Shown here: positions 48,265 to 59,457 of the stretch, piece after piece
Layout: each line of letters begins with the position of its first letter
Position numbering within the stretch: position 1 is the stretch's first letter
NCBI GenBank assembly: GCA_010093685.1
Contig: MU006224.1
Location: forward strand, 1,084,476-1,148,475
DNA: 64,000 bases
Origin: Ophiobolus disseminans
Taxonomy: Eukaryota; Ascomycota; Dothideomycetes; Pleosporales; Phaeosphaeriaceae
Direction of reading: 5' to 3'
Made by a program: the position numbers and the translations under genes
Notes under the pieces: generated by a model
What the model saw: only the letters and a program-made list of their open reading frames with translations
Told to the model about the DNA's origin: nothing
Databases searched by the model: none

Positions 48265-50459
48265 TTGTTTGAGTTGGTGTCTGTCGCCATTTTTGTTTTC
48301 CCTTGTTCTGGTTTCCTTATCTCCCGCCATGTACTTTGCAAACATTCGACGCGTAGCTTTTGCTGGGCTGGCAAACGTCCGATAAGCTGGGTTGGGCGCA
48401 CATGATACATCTATCGTTGGTTCTCGGTTACGATTTCACGACTCAGGGTGTATATGGCGTTGCAAGGAGTAGCGACGAAAAACCTGTTGAGATGCAGGCT
48501 CTGGTACAGGGTGGTATCGTTCATATCGGCGCTCTGGGTCGCCTCGATGGCGACATCTCCACTCCCGGCGACACAGAGCTGGTTGTTAGCTTATAATTGA
48601 TAATTGTAGCGGCTCCTTTTAAGGTCTTGCCGCTCTCATATTTGTCCTTCGTATCGTACGTGTGCAGTTAATACCATGTTTGAAATGTGAATCATCGCAT
48701 GTACCCCTGATACATCCACTTCCAAAGAAGATCATACTCAGAATGGGAAAGTAATAATGACAGCCGGACGGCCCGTCGAGGGATGTCCTGTGCGCGAGTA
48801 CACCCGCGTACGGTGGCTGAATGCCAATTTCGCGTGCTAGCTAATCCACACAACGACACACAACGACACACAAACCTATGACATGCGTCCCCTCCTAACA
48901 TTTGGTTCAACGGTGATGAAAGTTTGGTCCTCGTTGGCTCAGGTGGTGTGTCGCACGTGACGAAAATCTAGCGTTGTCTAGGCTTAGCACCTCTCTCTGC
49001 GACATCGCAGCCGGACGCGTGCACAATCTCGACCCTCCCAACGGCATTTAGATGGCCTCTGACGACCATCGGCTGTTTAAACTGGTTCGACGCCCCACTA
49101 AATCTGATAGCTGCACGATCTCGTACACCTTTGCGCCAGAGATCGGGTGCGTTGCACATCCGCTCGTCCTATCGCAATCTTCCCGTGCAATACGCGCAAA
49201 GCGGCATCATGCCCCAAGGCTTCTTTTGTTCCTGCGCCGTGCGTCCTAATATGAACAGTTAATCTTCGATCGAATCGGTACTGGCTTGATGGGCCTTGGC
49301 TTCTCCTAAAGTTTGCTTCAGCACGCTATGAATGGTAGTAGCCTAGGCAAGCAAGAATTCGTGGGAAATAGCCTATATAACACCGAGAGAGCTCATGCTA
49401 ATCCGTTTCCATAAATTTGGAATAGTAAAGTTTCGTGATTGGAAAAGGCCAGCGGTACGCACCACAGGGGTATGATTTCGCGAGTCTTCGACTTGATGTT
49501 TGCACAACACTTGATCCGGCATATTCCAGCCTGTCAGACTCGCCCAAGCTTCAGTGCACCCTTGTCTATCCGTATTTGGTTCGAGTAGTCACGGCGAGAC
49601 AGCAAAAGAAGCGTCTGTCAGGTGCTTGTCAAGTCATCTTCCAGGAAATTGTGTCACCGCGACCGCGCGACTGCCCGGAAGGTCTCACGTCGTTGCAATC
49701 GTAAGAACGCCACCTCGGGCTTGAACGACTCCAACTATTGGCTCGCAACCTCACCTTCCCCAGTACAACAATAACCGGAGTTCCTTTACTCTTTTGACTA
49801 TGGGCAACGATGCCCTTTCGAATTCTTCCGTCTGGTGTGGAGCATATCTTCTTCCAGCGCTGCCTGTGCTACAAGTGGCGGCCGCTGCACGGTTGTGCGA
49901 CATTTGACAACCAAAGATTCTCTCCGCAAAGACTCCCGATACTGGGCCTAGACACTTTGTTGCTTGTAACACTATCAGACCTGAAGAAGAACAACGACCT
50001 TGATCTTGCGATCTGATCGGGGTTACTATACCAGCACGATCGTTTGATCTTGGGCTCTCAACACCGCATTTCTGCGACAGTCGTTGGATGATTACAAACC
50101 CAAGCACGGGTTTCCGGATTGTAATCTACGGCTCTCGGGTGTACACCGCCTCAGCTGAAAGGATGCTGGCTCCATCGGACGGGTTGTGCGGGTACAGTTG
50201 GTGGGAAGCAAGCTGCCGTGCTGCATCTTGTGTATGGTCCCGATGCTGGACTGCCAGGATGCAAGACGGCTGTGCGAGAATACATGTCATCGCTTTCGCC
50301 GCAGAAAGGTGAAGACCACATATAAGACACTTTGCTCAACCCAACGAGCTACCAAGCCGCCCAGCTGTGCCTGTGTCTCTTCGACACTTACCTTCGTTTA
50401 ATCCACGTTCATTTCAACTTTTTCAGATTTCCCAGGCAAGGTCACATCTACCATCCACT
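48265..50459. other. Intergenic with short tandem repeat and TATA box
   Basis: 2.2 kb without a supportable gene. Near 48850-48875 a 10-nt unit (acacaacgac) repeats about three times. TATAAG at 50321-50326 lies ~135 bp before the next gene and is a likely TATA box for it. Short frames carry no motifs. Confidence 0.55.
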
Positions 50460-53149
50460 ATGAAGTTCACTGTTTGTGCCTCCATAGCGGTTACCGTCGT
50501 GCTCGCTGCTGCTGAGCGTGCTCCATGTAGGTTGTTCTGAACATACACAATCCGTCATTCCCTTCGAAGCTTGAACCACCGTGTTTTTATTCCAGTAATT
50601 CTCCCTGTCATTTTGCTGATAGGTCTCTCTCCGTGTAGTGCAATTTCCAAAGCATGTCAGGCCGCGGCAATACATACCGCCTCCTCCAGGCGTCCCGTCG
50701 TATCCTGCCTCCAGCTTCTCAAGTACTAGAATGTCGTCCTCAAATATCCCACTGTCGACAAGCGCACCGCCGCCAACCGACACATCGCTCTCCCCAAGCG
50801 TGCCCTTGTCGACAGGTGTCACCACCTTCAGTAGCGCATCGGAATTGGCATCCACGTCCGCAAACTCAACTCAGACGGGTCCTAGAGTCACAACCATAGT
50901 GTACACAATACCTCACGGCTCATCATTCTCCATTCCCAGCGTGTTACCCAGCGAAAGCTCCAGGTTAGCCACTTGTATCGCAATGTTGTTCATTCACTGA
51001 CATGATAAGTCGTAGCGCAAGCTTGTCTGCAAATACGTCAAGTCTAGCCACAGACACAGCAGGTACTCACACGAGCTGGCCGACTATCACGTCGACTTCT
51101 CACGTTTACCTGTCTACGGGCATTTCGTCCTCCGGGACTGGTGATCTATCGTCATATCCTCCAAGCTCATCAGCACCCTACCCCAACAGCACGACCGTGT
51201 CTCAATCCTCATTTGGTACGGGTACATCGCCGGTCCCGATTCTTCCGTCCGAAATCTCCACTGCCCCACCAAGTTTGAGCCCGACTTCGTCAATCCTGAC
51301 CACAAGCACACCCCCTTATGGCAACGACAGCTCTACTGTGTCCCAGACCTCATTCGGTACCGGCACTTCGCCAATCACAACTCTCCCGTCCGAGACTTCG
51401 ACTGCTCCACCAAGCTTCAATACGACTTCGTCAATTCTGACTACAAGCACAGAACCTCCTTTCGGGAATAGCTCCACCGTTTCTCAATCCTCATTTGGTA
51501 CAGGCACTTCACTAGTCACAACTCTCCCGTCCGAGACTTCTACTGCTCCATCGAGTGTGAACCTGACGTCGGCGATTTTCACTACCACTACAGTCACATA
51601 TGTCATTCCTTCCGAGACTTATACTACGCCATCAAGTGTAAACTCGACGTCAACCACACATGACGTTCCGTCCGAAACTTCTACTGCGCCATCAAGTGTG
51701 AACTCGACATCAACAATCCTCACCACAAGCACACATTACACGAACACGTCTTCGCTGGGTCTGCCAACTCACATCTCGAGCACGTGTTCGAACTTCACCG
51801 CTACTGCCAGTTCAACTGAACCCTACCCTGGCCCCCCGAATGCCACATCAAGCGTTAAGACCAATAGTTCAACCGTGTACTCTGGCAGTCTCACCACACC
51901 AAGTCCGACTTTGTTCACCTCGACTACTGGTTGGAGCTCAGAGCTATCGGAGACTTCTTCCGAGTCAAGTACTGACGAACCGAGTGAGACACCGTCGATC
52001 AGCAGCAGCGCATCGACAACGAGTAGCACAAGTGCACCACGTCGAACTTCATCAACAAGGAGCCGCAGCGTTTCAGCGAGGAGCAGCAGGTCTTCCGCGA
52101 CCAGTAGCACAAAGACACCGCTTCGACCAACATCAAGGACTAGAGGCACCACGACATCAAGCCGTCGCAGCGCTCGCTCGTCAAGCAGCTCCTCAGAGTC
52201 AGGGTCAGAGTCAGACTCTTCCTCTAGTTTTTCCTCCACTATCTCCACCCCCGCTTCTGTATCTCCTAGTATGACCACATCCAGCATTTACGGCCCATCA
52301 TCATCCGTCACGCCATCAGTCACGGACATCAATTCTACCGAGAATACGGAGATCCCTACCTCAGCCGACTCGAGCACACCCTCAGCTTCTACTGCATTTT
52401 CAACCTCGATCTCTGCCTCGTTCTCGTCCTACCGCCGGCGTTCTTCATCTTCGGTCACGCCATCCATCACAGGCGACACTTCTACCGCAATTACGGAGAC
52501 CTCTACCCCAACCGACTTGAGCACATCCTCGGTATCTTATTCTGCATCTTCAACCTCAATCTCTGTCTCGCTCTCGTCCTACCGCCGCCGCTCTTCATCT
52601 TCCGTCAGCTCTACGTTTTCCGAGACTGATGCTACGAAATATAGTAGTGCTGTGAGCACGACGAGGTCATCTCCATCATCTTCTGCGTCTTCGACGTCGA
52701 CCTCCATATCAGAGTCCTGGTACCAACCTTCCTTGCCGGTTGACTCTTCTACAAAGACCAGCACCAAGACCTCTCTTCTCATAACGTCTTCTTCTACCTC
52801 GACGCCGTATAATGGCCCGTCACCCTCGTCATCCCTACCATCTACGATCGACTCCACGGCAACCGATGCGACGCGGTTCAGTTCGAACTCGGCTACCCGT
52901 TCGCGTTCAAGCACAGAGTCGCTACCCTCTTTCTCCCAGTTTACTTCAACGCGCACTACACTGCAGACTAGCACAAGTGGGAGCAGTAGCAATAGTATTG
53001 GCAGCACCAGCTCCGGGGGATATGCTCCAATACCGAGTGCATCGTACAATCCCAAGGTCAAGGAGAAGAGGGATGGTAACGAAGAGAAACACACGGAGGG
53101 GGGCCTGGCAAGTCTTTCACTACTCCAAATGATATGGGTCAAGGACTAA
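50460..53149 (+). CDS. Ser/Thr-rich secreted or cell-wall protein with repeats
   Basis: Three exons 50460..50526, 50639..50963, 51010..53149, 2532 nt, 843 aa. MKFTVCASIAVTVVLAAAERAP is a signal peptide. The rest is almost entirely Ser/Thr with Pro, so it would be heavily O-glycosylated, like mucin-type wall proteins or adhesins. A 47-residue unit (SSFGTGTS...PSETSTAP) repeats about three times at a 141-bp period from ~51190. A 20-residue unit (PSETSTAPSSVNSTST) follows at 60 bp, and an SSYRRRSSSSV unit occurs twice near 52430 and 52580. Residues after ~780 become basic (KVKEKRDGNEEKH). No GPI signal or membrane helix ends this frame. The last exon may instead splice at 53108 through a GC..AG intron. 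The first intron is 112 nt with a GTAGGT donor and is less certain. Confidence 0.75.
51186..51730 (+). repeat. 141-bp and 60-bp coding tandem repeats
   Basis: The word TCATTTGGTAC (or TCATTCGGTAC) starts at 51209, 51350 and 51491, giving a 141-bp period that keeps the reading frame. The word TCCGAGACTT (or TCCGAAACTT) then recurs at 51530, 51611 and 51671, the last two 60 bp apart. These lie inside the Ser/Thr-rich protein gene. Confidence 0.85.
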
Positions 53150-53461
53150 CAATGATGAACAGATGGGTATGTGGTTCATGTGAGTCTCGCCGACCACCAT
53201 GAGAGATACGATACGACTGGTGTTGTTGGAGGATGATGAGCATTTCATATGGTGTTACTACTTTCTCGACCTTCCTTTACAGTCTTGTTCATTGTCCCAT
53301 TGCCACCACCGTCGTCGCCACCATAGACATCTCTTTCCCATCTCCCCTTCTCCCCCTCATGCCAAACCCCAGGGCCCACGAAAACATCAGCACTCGCATG
53401 TTGATCCGTAGTTACGCATTAAATCTAATTCAACCTTGTTTTCTTTCACAACACACACTTT
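53150..53461. other. Convergent 3' flanks
   Basis: 312 bp between the Ser/Thr-rich gene (plus) and the acyltransferase gene (minus). A GACTAACA branch site and an ATGAACAG acceptor at 53144-53162 suggest the upstream gene extends to about 53183. Confidence 0.5.
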
Positions 53462-55069
53462 CTATGCCATGCCCTCCACAGCCCTCACAAACGCTGATAT
53501 ACTCCCCGTTCGAAACACACTGCTGACCCACCAATTCCCCGCCCCATCTTTGCCCACGATATTCGCACTCCCCCGCACCGCAACGCCCCGCGCACTTGTC
53601 GCATACACATGCAGATAATCAGGCTTGCCGCTCTTGCCTCGCACAATCGCAGCGCTGAAGTCCGTCTCATATAGCTTCGCCTTGTCCCAATTCGTCATTG
53701 TGGTAAGCGCCATGTCCCCCTTACCATACAGCGCTGACCCTTTATTCGCATACAAGATTCGCTGCCCAGCTTCGACCTGCGCGCGCGTGCTCTGCACAAC
53801 GAGATCGGCGCGTATGCGCGCTGCGACGTGACCGAGGGGCATTTCGAGAAAGCCTTGCACGCTGAAATGGCTCCATATCGTCGTGACGCAATTGTGCACG
53901 TACGCGCCTCTTTGCGGTAGAAGTTGCGGCGCAGTGGAGCGCAGTAAGTCGCGCATGCCGAAGACGTTCATGAGGGCTATGGTTCGGGATGGGTGCGAGT
54001 TCGCGATCTGTGGGTTTGTGGATGCGAGGAGACGCATTGTCCATGCAGTGAGGATGTCACCGTCGCTGAGGAATGGAGTCGGTTTGGATGTTGAGTTGTT
54101 GTATGTTATTTCCTCTTTGGGCAGGGAGGCGAGGTCTGCAAAAGCGGAGGATTTGATGCGCGAGAAGTAGGATGAGGGTATGAAGAGCATGCGGCCTTCT
54201 TCGGCAGGGTACCAGATGAGCTCCCAGATGTAGCGAAATATGAAGCGGGCAAAGGATATGTGGGAGAGGAGTTTGGGGGCTACGATATATTCTTCTGACT
54301 GTTGGAGCTCACTTTTCTTATTTCGTTCTTGCTCGATCTGTTTTGTTATCTTCGTATCATGAGGCTCTACTAGCTCAGCGAGGGGATTGGAGTCGTAGCC
54401 AATGTAGTCAGGTACGTGCTCCTCTCTTCCATCTAGTACAGCCTGCCATGCTCGCAACAGCTCCCTCAGGGCCAATGCGTCCATCACCGTGTGCAGCCAT
54501 ACAATCGTGACAAGCGTCGCATCTTCGAAGGTCGAGATATGCAAGCCTAACGCAGGTCTGTCGCTGAGCGTCCAGTGCTCTAGCAACGTCGTATTACTTT
54601 GCTCTGGCGTCAAGATGCGAAAATTGCCCGCTTCCCCAAAGACCTCCAGTTTGCCAGTTGGTCGGGGCAATCGTGCGCCCACAGGATGTTCCGAAATCTT
54701 CAAGGCTTCTGTAGTGTACGAGAAATTTACCGGAGGCCGGTCCTTGGTGTATCGGGCTGGAATATGGTATTCCAATCTTCCTAAGGTCTGGCTGTCACGT
54801 TAGACATGAAGCAGACGAGTTTATGAGAACCATACATTCTTTCTCAACCTCGCGCCCAGCTTTCTCCATCCTGGTCGTTCGAGGAGCTTCCACAGTGCGG
54901 CGTGGAGCTTATCTGCGTCCAACACTGAGTCGAAGCGCATGGTAATCTCGAGCGAGATGCTGTGGAATTGGAATTGGGCATCCTGCTCAAAGACTGGAAT
55001 TACGATGTCAGTAGGTATGCGTTCGGGCGCAACGGGTGGTTTGCCAAAAAGATTGGAAAGGAATGCCAT
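53462..55069 (-). CDS. BAHD-type acyltransferase (transferase family)
   Basis: Predicted acyl-CoA-dependent O- or N-acyltransferase; substrate unknown. Two exons: complement(53462..54787, 54836..55069), 1560 nt, 519 aa. The head (FGKPPVAPERIPTDIVIPVFEQD) fits fungal members of PF02458. The active-site HxxxD is HTVMD, with His177 and Asp181. The LGARLRKN/TLGRLEYHIP junction becomes continuous after a 48-nt intron. A middle block (YIWELIWYPAEEGRMLFIPSSYFSRIKSSA) and LSDGDILTAW match the family. The DFGWG motif near the C-terminus of plant BAHD enzymes is replaced by a looser TNWDKAKLYETDFS, as is common in fungal relatives. Such enzymes often sit in secondary-metabolite clusters, but no polyketide, peptide or terpene synthase lies nearby here. 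Confidence 0.85.
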
Positions 55070-56632
55070 CGTTTAGCTTCCAAAAGTCTGGAAATCTGAT
55101 TTATTATGCACAATGTACGAGGGACTTGCAGATTGACCTTGGATGATTTCAAGTGCTTACGCCCAGCCGAGCATGGTATCGCGGAATGCGACGCATGCAG
55201 CACAGAGTCACGATGTCGAATTGAGCCGTGCTGATGGAGGCCTGAAGTATCCTAGGTAAATTTATAGCACTAGCAATGCATAGAAAGAGATGGTAAGACA
55301 CCTAACAATACCGCTTATGCAACACACTGTCGGCCATCTGTCGGAGGTCCGTGATTCATTAGTTTTACAAAAAGAGCTGACTTCTCTGACGCAATATCAT
55401 GCTATACGATCGAGGAAGGATGTGGCGCGGAACTCATGTCCATGCACTCAATTTTCGTGAGCCCAACAACTGGATAGGATGGTTTGATATCGAACTGCAG
55501 CGTCCGGCACGCGCGTGTCGGAAGCCAGATAACCGCGCGATGCCGACATCGTGTGTTTTTAGTGATGCGAGGAAGGTATCATGCTCGTTGTGGTGCTCGC
55601 GAACCCATGGTTGTGCTGGCGTGGTGTCTCGAGCGATCATTGTCGGGGTTGTGGTGTTGGAGCAGATGTCGGCACCTTCTTTTAACAAATAGTTTCTTTC
55701 AGTCTATCAAACAGTGTGCGCACGAAAGGGAAAGGTGTCCAAAGAGATGTAAGGATTTCATGGCTTCTTGCACGTGTAACGTGGACTTCCACAAACCATC
55801 GCTGCAACTCGTAATGTGATCAAGTGGGATTGTTTAACGAAACTAAACCAAATTGGCCCTCACGTTGAGTGGGACAGCAAGGCGAGAAGCATAAGGGTTG
55901 GTTCGGCCTTGTAGGTTGTTCGTTGATTGATGATGTGGTTGTGAGTCGAGGGTGTTGCGTGTTCGCCCCCGCCAATCCTCGCTTGGCCGGCACCTGCAGG
56001 CGCTTGCCAGAACAGCAGTTTCCATCATCTTCACTTCCCCAATTTGTTTGGCGATCTATGCGTATAGTCATAACGGGAAAACTTCGCCCTAAGATGATAG
56101 TCTATCACCGTTGTGCCGTCCCGCTGTAGTTACACAAGGTCTATCGGCTAGGCAACGAATGCATGAGTTTTGAGTTTCGGAGAGAGGCGATCCCATACCG
56201 GTATTTCTGCGCCAGAGGCGTCTTGTCCTTGCACACATAAACAGGACTCAACCGCTCAATCAACCTGGTGCACCAAAACCCTAAAGCCTGGTCAATTTTT
56301 CGCATTCGCGCAAACGTCCCTGACGTTCCCTTCGCTAGTCGGTCACGGTTCACCTTATAGCTGTTCATTATGGTCCACTTTCGCGTAATGACGGGCAACG
56401 CTTCCACGGATGAGAAGATTCGGAATTTGCCCACCATGCCCACCGATACGGATGCGACGTCGAGGGGAGATGCCATCATCGAGATCAGAGATGACTCCGA
56501 TTTAGTTCCACGTGTTTCATCACAGTATACCCGATCATCGGTCAATGTTGGCAGTGCACAGCCTCGTAGGTTACCTGATCCTAAACAGTCTTTCAGCTCC
56601 CCGACTGCTCCACTTTTACACTGTGGTCCATC
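55070..56632. other. Intergenic, no intact gene
   Basis: 1.6 kb. A plus-strand frame at 56370-56636 (88 codons, Ser/Thr/Asp-rich) could be a remnant of the 5' part of the DUF6594 pseudogene next to it. Nothing else is supportable. Confidence 0.45.
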
Positions 56633-57437
56633 ATGATCAAATACACGAGTGTTGATCAGCCAACACGTGATACTGGGGGTGTAAAGACTAAGACATAGGC
56701 AGAAACCAACAAGAAGCGGTCACACGTTCTGCAACGCATAACGGGATCTTTTAAGCCTCAGTCAGACCCTATAGATGTGACCGAGACCAGAACACGAGAT
56801 CGTGAGTCTTTCCAAACTGCGAATCGTTCAACAACTCACAGCAGCAGTGGAAAATACACCCAATGGATTCCCACGTCTCGCCGCATTCCAGTCCAGCGAT
56901 ATAAACTTCTCACTGTATCGATCTTTCCGTTATCTGCATTCACGTGTTCTGCTCGACCTACAGGATGAGATCACGAGCCTAGAGAAACAGCTCGACTACA
57001 TGGATGAGGAAGATCATGAAGACGATCCTGCTCGTCTGCAATCACGATACGTCGATATCGACAGAGCCGTCCGGGATGGCAGGTCCCCCAATAGACCAGA
57101 AATTCTTCGAAAAATCAGGGCAAAGCTCCTAGACTATGGTATGTATGCTCCCAGGACGGTAGGTTCTGGGCGTCCAAGTGTAATGATGAAGCAGATGAAA
57201 TCCTCATCAAGGCCCGCCAGCTCGAATCCTTTCAAAAACCCTCAGAGCGCAACTATCGTAGCGTCCGAAACTACTACCATAATAACAAGCCTCTCATGGA
57301 CAGCGAAACGGACTCGATTCGCACCAAAGACGACATTGTTTCGCTACGCAATGGGCGCGAGTGAGCGGCGATTAACGCTGAGCCGGCACCGTTCCGCCAA
57401 TTGGATTTTAGGGCCTGGATTTCACTGCGGATGTAAC
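56633..57437 (+). pseudogene. DUF6594 protein gene, degraded
   Basis: DUF6594 proteins are common fungal proteins of unknown function with a helical domain followed by C-terminal membrane helices. The core is present: NGFPRLAAFQSSDINFSLYRSFRYLHSRVLL, LQDEITSLEKQLDYMDEEDHEDDPARL and, after a likely 53-nt intron at 57139-57191, ADEILIKARQLESFQKPSERNYRSVRNYYHNNKPL. Several lesions are visible. The upstream part from the ATG at 56633 carries a TAG and lies in another frame than the core, with the switch near an A run at ~56850. TGA at 57362-57364 follows SLRNGRE, and no membrane helices come after it. The core has no in-frame ATG before it. The remains suggest a truncated, non-functional copy. 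Confidence 0.65.
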
Positions 57438-57752
57438 ATGTCGGACGTGGCTAGTTGTGTTCATTTGGGATCTTTGATGCGCTGCTATCAAGTGATGCAC
57501 AATAAAAAGTTCAGAGTAGTCCAGTTCACGATTACTTGGAATGACTTGATTGTTTCGTACAACCCGATCGAGAAATACAGGGACTGAAGCAGAAATGCGA
57601 TGCAAATCAGTCATCTAGCTGCGCCACATGCATGTCGGCTCCTGCACCAGGCATCAGCTGTGCTAGGTACCACCCCACTAGTGTATCACCTCGACTCTTC
57701 ATCAAACACATGCACTCTTTACAACCCTACGTCGATTTAACACACACGCAAT
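57438..57752. promoter_or_regulatory. Promoter region of the F-box gene
   Basis: 315 bp; the last ~60 bp are CA/CT-rich like a leader. No TATA box identified. Confidence 0.5.
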
Positions 57753-59099
57753 ATGGACACGCTTCCCATTGAACTTCTTGACGAGGTGGTATCGCACTTA
57801 GTGGCGTCAACACCATCTGAGACGACAACCACTCAGCATCGACAACAGCACGCCGATATCTCCAATGTTCGCCTTACAAGCCAAAATTTCGCAGCAGCAG
57901 CATCTCGACACTTTGTCACAATCGTACAAGCTCACATGTGGATGTTGAATCTCGGCAGCCTAAACCGCCTGGCCAATTTGCTCTTGAACGTCCACATAGC
58001 AAAGCACACAACCCATCTGCATTTCAATGTCTACCGCTTCGCCTTCGATGACGTACAGATTGATTCATTATACGAAGACCGTGTCAACGCTCGCTTCAAT
58101 CAGCACATGGACATGAGAAACACATACATCCAGAACAAACTATCCGGCCAACTTACCAAGATCTTCCAGCGCGCAAAAAGCTTAAGAGATCTTGAACTCA
58201 TTTGCGTAGCGCGCGGAAACGACTCGAGGTACCAGGATGCGATACGTTTTGATGAAGAGGGGAGACGCAACAGAAGGGCGTCTTTGCGGCGAGGATATGA
58301 ATCCTCTTATACAACTTTCGTAGTGGATCCGCTGCCATATGTGCACGTCGCGCTGACTGCTTCGGGCGCGAATGAGAGGCTCCAAGCCTTCACGCTGAGT
58401 CGCCGTCCAGAGTATTATTCATACGACACTCCACCTGTGTCTACGGACTTCCTTACCTACCCCAAGATAACACGTCTTACCGTCGACCCGAGCTACTTCA
58501 AAGACGAAGCAATGCGGCTTCATTGCCCGCAGCTCAAGCATTTAAGCGTGCTCCATTTCGAGGACATGGGTGCACTGGTCCTAAAGATGCAGCACGAGCG
58601 CATCGAGCCTTCACCTGAAACTCTGCCCGCGTACAAAATGTTTGCTGGCTTGACGAGCGTTACGATTACAGGCAATCCGCAGCTATTCCATTGGCTTAAG
58701 GAAAGACCTTCAGAGGTGGTACATGTATCGGATTTGTATTCTTTCATCGCAAATATCGCGCGGTATGCCCCTGGCCTCGAGCTTCAGTGCCTTACTATCC
58801 GACAAGCTACCATCCGCGATGACGAAAAGGTATACATTGACTCCAATCATGCGCCAGCCGATGATGCCGGGGATCGACCAAATGATATTCGCCACTTTAA
58901 GGGATTGAAGATCAAAGAGTTGAAGCTTGAGGGTGTGCATTGGGCCAAGAAGTGGGGCGAGGTGGTCCATTTATCGGGGAACGGGTTCAAGGGAGAAGAG
59001 GATGAGCTTTTCGTGCAACAGGCCTATACTTCAGATTTGCGGGGAGGAGAGATCATGAGGCTGCTGAGGAAGCATGTGGAGAAATTTCGAATTTGTTAA
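57753..59099 (+). CDS. F-box protein
   Basis: Single-exon gene, 448 aa. The N-terminus MDTLPIELLDEVVSHLV is an F-box helix start, followed by NVRLTSQNFAAAASRHFVTIV, which fits the second and third F-box helices. Such proteins recruit substrates to SCF ubiquitin ligases through Skp1. Leu-rich segments follow (LRDLELICV, LTRLTV-like ITRLTVDPSYF, LKHLSVLHFEDMGAL, GLKIKELKLEGVHWAKKW), suggesting irregular leucine-rich repeats as the substrate platform. The target is unknown. The ATG at 57753 is the first in the frame and lies after a CA-rich leader. Intact, unlike the DUF6594 copy directly upstream. Convergent with the GT90 gene. Confidence 0.85.
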   Translation: MDTLPIELLDEVVSHLVASTPSETTTTQHRQQHADISNVRLTSQNFAAAASRHFVTIVQAHMWMLNLGSLNRLANLLLNVHIAKHTTHLHFNVYRFAFDDVQIDSLYEDRVNARFNQHMDMRNTYIQNKLSGQLTKIFQRAKSLRDLELICVARGNDSRYQDAIRFDEEGRRNRRASLRRGYESSYTTFVVDPLPYVHVALTASGANERLQAFTLSRRPEYYSYDTPPVSTDFLTYPKITRLTVDPSYFKDEAMRLHCPQLKHLSVLHFEDMGALVLKMQHERIEPSPETLPAYKMFAGLTSVTITGNPQLFHWLKERPSEVVHVSDLYSFIANIARYAPGLELQCLTIRQATIRDDEKVYIDSNHAPADDAGDRPNDIRHFKGLKIKELKLEGVHWAKKWGEVVHLSGNGFKGEEDELFVQQAYTSDLRGGEIMRLLRKHVEKFRIC

Positions 59100-59457
59100 T
59101 CGCAATGACGTGTCGCCTTCGATTCAATGTTCATGCCTTGGTGGAAAGTGTGCACCTGCTTGTTCAGTTTCTTCTCTCGTTGATCTTTGGCCTGAAGATT
59201 GAAGACTTCAATGAAAAATGACCGTCACCATTTAGCGCCATTCCAAGATGAAATCAGCTCCGGTCGTGCATCAGCATCGCAAGCCACTCCAACAAGCATA
59301 TTTTCATGATCTGAATTCCTATGAATTGAAACTCCTTGAAATAATGTTGATTACATTTGGGTAACGTCGCACGTACGGGTATCGTATCTAAGCCTATTGC
59401 GCCGGTAATGCTATGCCGCCTCCTTACTCCAGTCCGACAATGAAATGCATGTAAAAT
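59100..59457. other. Convergent 3' flanks
   Basis: 358 bp between the F-box gene (plus) and the GT90 gene (minus); no gene seen. Confidence 0.55.

Noticed and set aside
51823..52287. 154-codon minus-strand frame rich in Leu, Val and Glu
   Set aside because: Antisense of Ser/Thr codons in the repeat protein, which produces such composition automatically.
53742..54044. Arg/His-rich minus-strand frame within the acyltransferase gene
   Set aside because: Alternative frame of the same strand inside a well-supported coding exon.
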